Positions 56,396 through 64,000 of a stretch of 64,000 nt of DNA are shown one piece after another. The DNA is from Kingdonia uniflora (lineage: Eukaryota; Streptophyta; Magnoliopsida; Ranunculales; Circaeasteraceae). A program made the translations under genes and the position numbers. How positions within the stretch are numbered: position 1 is the stretch's first letter; every line of letters begins with the position of its first letter. The DNA lies in NCBI GenBank assembly GCA_014058105.1, contig JACGCM010000146.1, positions 186,001 to 250,000 of the forward strand. Direction: 5' to 3'. The notes beneath the pieces are model-generated. The model worked only from the letters and a program-made list of their open reading frames with translations, did not search any database and was not told the origin of the DNA.

Positions 56396-56868
56396 CCAGG
56401 TTTAGAACCTATGCATTGCCAGAAGAGCCTGAAGGGGTCGGGAATTGTTTTAAACGGATTTCTTTCGAAGCAAGCCTACAAATTTACAAATCCAATGATC
56501 TCAGTCACTAGTGCAGCAAACTAAATAATTAAAGCCTACACAAAGTAAGAACAGGTAAATGATACATGAGAATTTTTTTAAACAGATTTCCTTCGAAGCA
56601 AGCCTACAAATTTACAAATCCAATGATCTCAGTCACTAGTATAACAAACTAAAGAATTAAAGCCTACACAAAGTAAGAGCAGGTAAATGACACATGAGAA
56701 AAAAAAGTAGACTGTAAGAGCTTACATAGATAACATCCTCAGCTCGGTCATTGTATTGGTGTGCCTTTGGGTCTTGGGTTTCTCCTTCTAGCAATCCCCA
56801 TGGACTCTCTCTTCTTGGTACCAGTCTGGTACTCGATGAACTCAATTTCTTTGGTTCCTCTGCCTCAA
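56396..56868 (-). CDS. two exons of an unidentified, probably conserved plant gene
   Basis: Minus-strand exon 56,868-56,726 encodes VEAEEPKKLSSSSTRLVPRR, ESPWGLLEGETQDPKAHQYN, DRAEDVIY and ends at a GTAAGC donor. Exon 56,475-56,396 follows an AG acceptor and encodes ACFERNPFKTIPDPFRLFWQ, CIGSKPG, then a GTAAGT donor. The phases join (143 and 80 nt). The smooth, stop-free frame and consensus splice sites suggest a real gene. The protein reminds me of a small plant-specific family, but I cannot name it. First and last exons were not found. A truncated hAT-like element lies in the following intron, so the gene may be broken downstream. Confidence 0.55.
56443..56698. repeat. 128-bp tandem duplication (two units)
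   Basis: Unit 1 is 56,443-56,570, unit 2 is 56,571-56,698; they are closely similar. Each includes the start of the minus-strand exon (ACFE..NP/L F K) and its upstream intron, so the first nine or so codons of that exon are present twice. Only the copy in unit 1 continues into the rest of the exon. Confidence 0.92.
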
Positions 56869-57949
56869 CTAAGAAGAAGAAGAAGATATGATAAGTTCCC
56901 TGAGACAAAATATTTTCTTGAAGTACCCTTTAATTGACTGAAAAATAGGTATTTGATATTAATCTTGCTTGAAACAAGTGTAATGTAATTTCACACTAAT
57001 TCATTTTCCACCCTTTTTCTATAGATGACCACTGCTTGAAAATGGTTATTTTAGGTTGCGCACAAGTGTAAATCAGAAACTATATGCTTCAAGATAAAAT
57101 CACGGATACATCCACTTAACATGAACAAACCCAACAGAGACATTTACTCCTCTTCATCCTATAACTGAAGCGAGTACTTAGAATTCACTTCAGTAGGAAC
57201 TGAAATATCCATCTCAAGTTTTTCCCTACCTCTCAAGATTTTTTTTGCCCTCTCTTTTTCCTCTTTACCTTACATCTGTCCTATACTTGTCTATAACGCA
57301 TAAATAACGACCGTCTTAATGGCTACTTCCAAACACCAAAGGTTTATTATAGTGTGATGTAGGTTTCATCCATTTTCAACAGAATGTGAAAAAATAAACG
57401 AAACCAAAATTCCCCTTTTCCCTTAAATAGGAATCAAGTTATGTTTAATTGGATTTATTCACGTGGACATCATTCATCACTACTCAAAAGAACGAACTGC
57501 AAGTTTATGTATGATTCCAACATAGGATGTTTGATAAAAATGTCTCATAGGTTATTGAGATTCAAGATTTTAGCACTTACAAAAAAACTCGTCTGATTTA
57601 TAGTTTGATTATTGTCAGCTAAAATCTTCAAACATACATCGGATGATAAAACAATTCAAGATAATTATAGAGATCAATAATTAAAACCAAATGTGACCAA
57701 ACCAAATAGATGGATAATAAACAGAAAGAGAGAGAGAGAGAAAAAAAGATCTTACATAAAATAGTTGGGGGAGAGAAAACTATTGGAATGAATTGTTTAC
57801 CATGAAAACCCCCCCCCCCCCTAGTAGAACACAAGTAGAATGCAGTGGTGGCATCCGACCTCTTCAGATTAGCGAACCCCACAGGGTTGTTAAATGACGA
57901 CTACATAGTAGACCAAAATGCTAGGAGAGGCATTAGCCCTATGGCTTAA
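56869..57949. other. upstream flank of the unidentified gene
   Basis: A run of 13 C lies at 57,809-57,821 and a GA-rich stretch at 57,725-57,748. A frame at 57,882-57,790 on the minus strand could be an exon (NLKRSDATTAFYLCSTR), but the support is weak. Confidence 0.4.
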
Positions 57950-58215
57950 GAGCATCCAGTGTAGTCTCCTCAAAATTAGAGAAGAAAAACTATCATGGGT
58001 GAGAACGTGGAGTCCGGATTTGCCAACCTTCCCTAACGGAGGGTTGTGGCAATCCTCTATCTTATTGGCTAGTGATTTGACGGAAGTTAGTAAAGCAGTT
58101 TCTATTTTTTGAAATTTTATATTTTGCAAGATTTGGTTAGAGAAAATCTCTCTCCCTATTTTCACTCTACTTCTCTCTATCTTCTTCTTTTGTTCTCTTC
58201 TTTGTCTCAAGAAAC
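57950..58215 (+). mobile_element. Harbinger-type MITE remnant, left end
   Basis: TAA is followed by GAGCATCCAG, the type of end seen in PIF/Harbinger MITEs. The next 150 bp (CTCCTCAAAATTAGAG, GAGAACGTGG, TTGCCAACCTTCCCTAACGG) resemble, inverted, 61,340-61,652. No right terminal repeat was recognised. Confidence 0.5.
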
Positions 58216-58462
58216 AACATCCAATATGCATCAAATGTGATAATCTGCAATTTGCACTAATGGACAGAAGCTACCATGTCCTACAGTTAATGTATTTAAT
58301 TTTTTGTATTGAGTAAGTGTACATCAAAATGTGGGTGTTGAATGCAAAAACATAGTCAGAAAATACCCATTTAGGCTGCCAAGAGCGAATTGATTTACTA
58401 GAGATGAAGTTTTCTGTTGGAGTATATGTGTGCATCTACACATATACTAGTTTAGTTTTCAT

Positions 58463-58480
58463 AAAAAAAAAAAAAAAAAA
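58463..58480. repeat. poly(A) run, 18 A
   Basis: It directly follows the left 45-bp terminal repeat. Confidence 0.95.
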
Positions 58481-59681
58481 CACAAAGGAAAACAACTCAT
58501 AAACATGCATGTCGTGGAAAAATGGTCCATTACTGCATATTTCCACCGTACATAACACATCGTATTGTGTCACGATGATTAAATTCCACCACCAAACAAA
58601 GCCTAGTAGAACCACATATAAAGCCATACGGGATGCAGCTGCGCATGGTAGAGTAGCTCAGGAAGCTTGGACACGTGAGTCACACATATAATAAGACTCG
58701 GGTCGGGTGAATCTGAATTAATAAGATGGAGCGAGTTTATTGAGTAGAGAGGGTGTGCATCTGGTGTACCCAATTGCACTGGATCATTCCCTCTTATTTC
58801 TCTCTTGCGATTTGGTTTGTCTCTTCTTTTAAAACCTGTATCCTCTCCAATTAATATTTTTATTTCAGCCACAATTACGGCCAAAGCTTTGATTATTGGA
58901 GACTATTAGACTCTGAGGAGAGGTCCATTTAGTCTTCCTTCTTGATTCATCTCTTTCCCTATCATGTATAGTAGTATTTACATATTCACCAACGGAAGAC
59001 AAAAGCACTAAAATTTACTATAGGTCCATGTGCAGAAGACGGAAGCACTTGATCCCATTGCAAGAAAGCTTATTTAGATATGAAGTTATCCTTCGATTAA
59101 GCAATCATAGCAACATCGAGATAAGAAATCACAACAGAGATCATACTAAGAAGGAGTGATCACACCTAGAAGAAATAACAACCAAGAACATACTTCTTAA
59201 ACCTTCAAAGTAAACAACATCAACAAACCACATCGTCGGCATTAACGAATAACATCACCTTAAAGTTCTTCTACAATAGGGAATCTTGGCAAGTTGAAGA
59301 AGATAATCTATTCTCTCCATAGGTTCAATTGTGAACAATAACATCACTATCGTCAGATTACAACCAGAATCATTGGGGATTGCATCAAATAGAAGCCTTT
59401 ATCAAATTGACCCCACCACAAAATAACAGAACTTGTATCTCCGTATCAGCAAGAAAACAATGTTTGGTTTTTTTTGTTTTTCGAGAAAAACTCGACGCCA
59501 ATACACAAAATATAGAAGAAAACTAGGTTTCCCCAGTTAATAAAGAAAACGATAAGAATTTTTTTTGAAACAATTCTAGAAGAAACACTGGTTCTTTGGT
59601 GGTCCGACGACCACAATAGCCACCATCGGTGGAAGCGACAAAACTCTCAGTTGTCTTTAAGATCGCAATCGCTCTGATACC

Positions 59682-59844
59682 CTTTAGAAATAAATAAGAG
59701 GAGAAAGTTTATTTACCCTTAAGTTGATAATTAGATTACATCTTAGACTCCCTTTATATAATGAGGGCTTTCTAAACTACTTCAATTCTTACTCAATATG
59801 GGACTAAACTAGTATAAGTGTAAATGCACACATATAATCTAACA
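59682..59844 (-). repeat. LTR with primer-binding site on one side and polypurine tract on the other
   Basis: On the plus strand GCTCTGATACC (59,671-59,681), the complement of a copia primer-binding site, precedes it. The sequence after its end (…CTAACA, 59,844) is ATCCCCCTCACGTTGAT, the complement of a polypurine tract. It therefore serves as 5' LTR for sequence on its left and 3' LTR for sequence on its right, as in a tandem arrangement sharing one LTR. The neighbours have no readable pol, so these are non-autonomous or decayed units. Confidence 0.5.
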
Positions 59845-60644
59845 ATCCCCCTCACGTTGATAAGAACACAATGTGTTTGTATCAAGGTGGATAACAATAA
59901 GAAAGTAAAATAGATAATCCCTCATAAAGATACAATCACTTCCTCACTTATAATGAAAATTAAGGCTCCTTCTAAAATTGATAAAACTTCTTCTAGACAA
60001 TCCTTTTACAGCAGAAGAAACACTTCAAAGCTTCACATATCCCTTAAAAATTAGCGGCATTCTGACTTACCATTTTTCCCACACATACTTGTGAAATCAG
60101 CGGCACTAACCAATTTGTCAATTTTCCCACTCAAGGGTAATGTAAATATCTTAAAGAGACACTGAGGAAAGAGAATTAGTCGATGGAGATGATCACTTGA
60201 GGTAATATTAAGGAGAGATTATTATTTAAGGAAAAAGATATCTACTGAAGGAAAAAAATAATTTACTCGAGGATAAATAAATTCATTTGAGGAAGAGGAA
60301 ATCATAATTGTGGTGTAAGGAATTGAATATCTTCACCCGATTCAAAGAAAGAAATCGTGTAGGAAACAATAGATAGAATCAAAGAAAATTACTTGAGGAA
60401 AAAAGACTCACTCTAGGAAAGAATCACTTGAGGAACGAAATTAATAACTCATAATCGAGGTGGAAGATAGTCTAACATCTTCATCCGATCCAAAGAGAGA
60501 GAAAAAACTCATGACCGAGGTAGAATGTTAGTCTAATAACATCTTCATCCGATCTAAATAGAGAAAATCGCATCTTGCGATAGGAAAAAAAATTGTATCT
60601 CGATTATGTAATTGATACTTGTGAATTTGGTAAAAAAAAGAAAA
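59845..60644 (-). other. non-coding interior with repeated TCACTTGAGGAA-type motifs
   Basis: Several copies of TCACTTGAGG / ACTTGAGGAA are spread between 60,185 and 60,440. A unit of about 65 bp (ACTCATAATCGAGGTGGAAG ... CATCTTCATCCGATCC) is repeated in tandem at about 60,440-60,565. No frame. Confidence 0.6.
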
Positions 60645-60689
60645 AAAACTAAACTAGTATATGTGTAGATGCACACATATACTCCAACA

Positions 60690-61339
60690 GTTTCATGTAA
60701 ATCTTACTGGAGCTTCTTTTGAGTGTTTGGTGAGGGACACCTCCATAAGACTATCTCTCTCTTTTTGGGAGGATGTGGAACATGTTTTATGCAGAGCACA
60801 AATTTGACCTATTTCGTGTCGACTTCGAACCCATGGACGGTTCTTAAAAGTAATACAATTAATTATGTACAAATTTGAAGAACTATATATCTTTATTATA
60901 TAAACCACAATGGGGTGTGCCCTTCTCCTTAGGGGTATATTTAGCGGAAACATTTTGGGTCGTCCAAGGCTTCCTCGCGCTAGATCTGGTCTAGAACGTG
61001 TATTTTGGGGCGGATCTATGGAGGAGGTCGATGGGTGTACCCTACATCTAGGGTTCAACGCTTTATCTCTCTAGAAAAATTGGCACCTAACACATCAATT
61101 TAATAAAAAACGTGGTCCGTGACGTAGACATGAGTTTGCACTAGTAATTATATATAACCAGTTGAACACAACATGTGACTACATCTCATGCAGAAGACTA
61201 AGTGATTCTATAAAAATACCATTTTCTTTAAATATGTGAATCATAGACTCTATGAAATGTAACAGTTCTACTAAATTAGTTTTTTAAACTAAGAATATTA
61301 AGGTCAGGTATAACTATTATTAGTTCTCTAATGGAAATT
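60690..61339. other. spacer
   Basis: No supported gene. Partly GC-richer around 60,900-61,050, without a recognisable feature. Confidence 0.4.
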
Positions 61340-61652
61340 GCAGGAGTGGGAGACATGAGGCAGAGGAGGGAGACGAAGAAGAGAAGGGAAATAAGTAACA
61401 ATGATAGGGGAAATATAGAAAAACGGGGAAACTCCTTAATAACTTCCGTTAAATAAAAAGCACATAAGAGAGAGGGTTGTCACAACCCTTCGTTAGGAAG
61501 AATTGGCAAATCCAGACTTGAGAACGTGGGATATTGTTAAGTTATTTTGATGATGTGGCTCTTTCAAATAGGTATGATGTTTGGTAAGAATTGTATTTCC
61601 CTTCAAACTCCTCAAAATTACTCCCTATCCAAGGAGACTATTGTGGATGCTC
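61340..61652 (-). mobile_element. Harbinger-type MITE remnant, opposite orientation
   Basis: It ends GTGGATGCTC followed by TAA (61,653-61,655). Read on the minus strand it begins GAGCATCCAC and continues with blocks shared with 57,950-58,215 (AGTCTCCT, GAGAACGTGG-like, GGGTTGTGACAACCCTC-like). The other end is not clear. Confidence 0.45.
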
Positions 61653-61655
61653 TAA

Positions 61656-62984
61656 GAGGCAAATAACCTTGAAGGGGATTTAGGTCCCCTTTGCATATCT
61701 TGGCATACCGCATAGTAGCCTAAGAACATGCTAGGACGATTGATGCGCGATTTTGAGCTTCAAACATGAAGCATTAGCAAAGTGGCCTTAGAGATAGGTT
61801 GCAAGGTAAGTGTTATTTGCTAGGGCGCTCTGGACTAGATTACCCAAGTTATGTGTGCTTCGCAAATAGTGTTGCTCCAGTTTAATTAGTTATTATCTGA
61901 CAAACTATACCATCGATCTTTATATCAAAATGCTTTAAAAACAACTTGTTTGTCACAAAATTGTACATCGGTTTTCATCCTTCGTCTCCCACTTCCTCCT
62001 TTCTTCACCTTTTCCCCTCTTCTCTAGAGTATCCCAAGCAGTATTTGAGTTCGTACAACCCCAACAAAATCGCCCCTCCCAACAATAATTCTTTCTCCTA
62101 ATGGCGTCCGGACTAGTCTCACACTGTTTGATTGGCCCACACACTGTCCTAATTGGTACCAAAGACAAAATATCCAATGTCAGTTTGTATAGATCGCTAT
62201 AATTGTGTTTAACCAACTACTCTCTTTCTTCGATATCTATCAAGATTAATCTTCTTCAAATAGTTACTACCTTTCAGCATTCATCACTTCCAACATTTTT
62301 CGTAATTCCCCTCTGGTCACTTGAATACTATGACAAACAAACCAAAGTTAGTTAGTCAATTTGACCCCCAATTAAGACAAACCACATGTCAGAGGTTCAT
62401 CAGGTCAAGTAGACCTCCAATTTACGAGCATATGTAGCAGTAAAGGTCACCTTAAACCGACTAAAATGCCTCAACAATAACCAACCTTGATTTTTACACA
62501 GCAGTTGAGGTGGGTTGAATTACACGGCAGTTGAAGTGGGTTAAAAACCCACCCACCTATTTTTTTAGATTTAAACCAATCATAAAAAGCCACATGGTAT
62601 GAGAGATGAGAGAGAAAAATAATAATACTATGAGGTCCCTTATTTAAGAAAAAAAAAAATGATTCCACGCATCGCGACCCGTTGAAACTTGTGATATGTC
62701 TTAATTTGAGGTGTCTATTTTGCCGCATAGTCGCGCAGTTCAAACCTGCACAGTATTAAAAAAAAGTAGAAATTAGCCTTGGGGGTCTTTGAACCAACTT
62801 CGGACCCTCAAAGTGGTTTTTTTTTAATGTTGTGTTGACTATCACCTAGGCGAGAAGACCCATGGTCGGTTTAGAAGGAGAGGGTGACTAAAGTCATCCT
62901 ACTGCGGTGGATGCTCATACCCCATTCAAGAGTCAAGATCCCATCATCACTCATAAAATTAGACAGAAAGTTCAAACCAAGAAA
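61656..62984. other. upstream region of the EXPERA gene
   Basis: No gene seen up to the start codon. Around 62,496-62,548 a 26-bp unit (ACACAGCAGTTGAGGTGGGT / ACACGGCAGTTGAAGTGGGT) is repeated twice. The 5' UTR and promoter of the downstream gene are expected in the last few hundred bases. Confidence 0.5.
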
Positions 62985-63305
62985 ATGGGACTAAGCACTC
63001 TCATAGACACAATTCTGTTCATCTTCTTCCTATTTATAGCCATAGTTGCTCCACTCTTCGATGCACAAACTTGCTTACCATCTAATTTCTTCCCAGACTT
63101 CCTCGTCGATCTAAAAACCACTTACGCTCGCGACAATGGCGATTATTTGATCGCTGAGAAACCCAATTTTTTTATTGGTTTAATATGGCTTGAACTATTA
63201 GTACAATGGCCATTATCGATCGCCAATGTCTACGGCATTTTACGGAAGAAATCGTGGCTGCAGACAACTTGTTTGATATATGGGGTGTGTACTGTCACTG
63301 CCATG
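62985..63305 (+). CDS. EXPERA-domain membrane protein, TMEM97/sigma-2 receptor-like (first exon)
   Basis: The start MGLSTLIDTILFIFFLFIAI leads to a first membrane span (about residues 5-26), then DAQTCLPSNFFPDFLVDLKT, FFIGLIWLELLVQWPLSIAN (second span) and KSWLQTTCLIYGVCTVTAM (third). The order and the conserved acidic and aromatic residues (WLELLVQWPL) match the EXPERA domain of TMEM97-like proteins, ER-membrane proteins linked in animals to sterol binding; the plant role is not established. The exon ends ATG|GTATGT at 63,305 in phase 0. The fourth span and C-terminus must lie beyond 64,000. An earlier in-frame ATG at 62,907 is possible, but the 62,985 start gives the usual short N-terminus. 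Confidence 0.85.
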
Positions 63306-64000
63306 GTATGTTCTTTGCCCATAACTACAACAATAATAAGTATGTAATGTGCAATTATAAGCTAACTGTGGCAATGCCTTTCCTATGTATAAAAGTGTTG
63401 TAATAATTCGCGCCTATGATCAATGGTTATTTGGATACTTTGACAAGGTTATAAGTTTTGAAATAGGATGATCTTCCTCAAAGTTTGACCTACGTTAAAA
63501 CGATATTTAAGGGACAATGCCTCAGAAGTAGAGGTCTTCAGGTCAATTTCCAAACACACATAATGGGCCACTTCGTTAGCCGCTTGAAGAAGTATTGACT
63601 TGCCCAATGTGTGTGGTTTGCGTGGGTAGGGGGGACTTGTTAGGCAAATAGGTATAAAATTAACCTCGGGGGAGGTCGTGAATTTGAATCCCGACATCAA
63701 GACTTAAAATGTCATGTAATTTAGCCTCTTTTTTTGGAGGGCAAGCTGGGAGACTAACTCCCATGATAAGAAAAAATTACAAGTAAGTTTGGTGTTATTG
63801 AAAATTCTATTATTTCTCTCCTACCAGATATAATAGATAAAAGCATTGAAAGCCACTTTCCTGGTATTAGAAATTATAGACTTCCCTCTGAACTTGTTTC
63901 TAAATCAAGTGACCAAATCTCAGCTGTGGGCATAGTAATTAAGACCCAGCTTCTGCAATCTGCATAATGCCCTCCCAAATGCTCCTATTATACTGACAGA
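63306..64000 (+). other. first intron of the EXPERA gene (incomplete)
   Basis: No second exon seen. Around 63,655-63,690 a stretch with GTGAATTTGAATCCCGAC resembles a pol III B-box and might belong to a SINE; no A-box or target duplication was confirmed. Confidence 0.45.

Larger units (their letters stand above)
58415..60689. mobile_element. 2.3-kb segment with 45-bp perfect inverted repeats at its ends
   Basis: The left end (58,415-58,459) starts TGTTGGAGTATATGTGTG. The right end (60,645-60,689) is its exact inverse complement over 45 bp. The first bases are LTR-like (TG...CA). A diverged third copy of the same terminal sequence lies inside, at 59,805-59,844. Flanks are TTTTC on the left and GTTTC on the right, so a 5-bp target duplication is possible but not exact. 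No coding sequence inside. Confidence 0.55.

Noticed and set aside
60693..61058. Minus-strand 121-codon frame
   Set aside because: Arg/Pro-rich from local GC-richer repeat-like DNA; no start context or homology recognised.
61953..62216. Minus-strand 87-codon frame upstream of the EXPERA gene
   Set aside because: No recognisable domain, and its composition is that of non-coding DNA.
63655..63690. Possible SINE B-box in the EXPERA intron
   Set aside because: No A-box at the right distance and no target duplication found, so it is not listed as a separate feature.

Overview
This is nuclear DNA from a flowering plant, most likely a eudicot. It is AT-rich, the genes are split by GT-AG introns, and it carries plant-type copia, Tat and Athila gypsy, L1, hAT, PIF/Harbinger and CACTA sequences alongside plant gene families. 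I could not identify the species. Most of the window is transposable elements of several ages, nested in one another and in the introns of ordinary genes.

Layout. (1) 1-10,495: an old minus-strand copia element (copia-1). It has been split by a GC-rich insertion (about 1,438-2,822), a 5'-truncated LINE-like insertion (3,218-3,629) and a younger copia element with two LTRs (copia-2, 3,770-8,721). A 64-bp piece of copia-1 coding sequence is repeated on both sides of copia-2. (2) 10,646-14,395, plus strand: the last five exons of a DAWDLE/SNIP1-like FHA-domain gene. Its 5' exons are not in the window, and copia-1 appears to sit in one of its introns. The last intron holds a (CA)n tract and a tRNA-type SINE. 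(3) 15,376-26,630, plus strand: a complete nine-exon gene for an organellar RluA-type RNA pseudouridine synthase. Intron 4 (7.4 kb) contains a nearly full-length antisense L1 LINE with a 14-bp target duplication. Two short hAT-type elements are nested in that LINE. (4) 27,056-34,500: two units with PIF/Harbinger-like left ends. Unit B has a broken Harbinger transposase and a convergent Myb/SANT ORF1. Unit A has the same convergent layout, but a plant mobile domain (PMD) gene takes the place of the transposase and faces a trihelix-type ORF1. (5) 34,619-44,855: a decayed Tat-lineage gypsy element (minus) with an additional ORF on the opposite strand beyond pol. (6) 44,856-52,150: a 5'-truncated Athila-type gypsy element (minus). 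(7) 52,218-53,880: isolated exons of unrelated genes (a DRMY1-like MYB exon, the 9-nt mini-exon and next exon of an acid invertase, and one unidentified exon). (8) 56,396-56,868, minus: two exons of an unidentified but probably real gene. A 128-bp tandem duplication has copied the start of its second exon. (9) 57,950-61,652: Harbinger-type and LTR-type non-autonomous fragments, including 45-bp perfect inverted repeats 2.2 kb apart. (10) 62,985-63,305, plus: the first exon of a TMEM97/EXPERA-domain membrane protein gene that continues beyond the window.

The genes that look functional are the pseudouridine synthase, the FHA gene and the EXPERA gene. They are unrelated neighbours and do not form a pathway. 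No transposon here has an intact set of reading frames by eye. The least expected feature is unit A, in which a PMD gene and a trihelix ORF1 occupy a Harbinger-like frame. All assignments come from reading the sequence; no database search was run.
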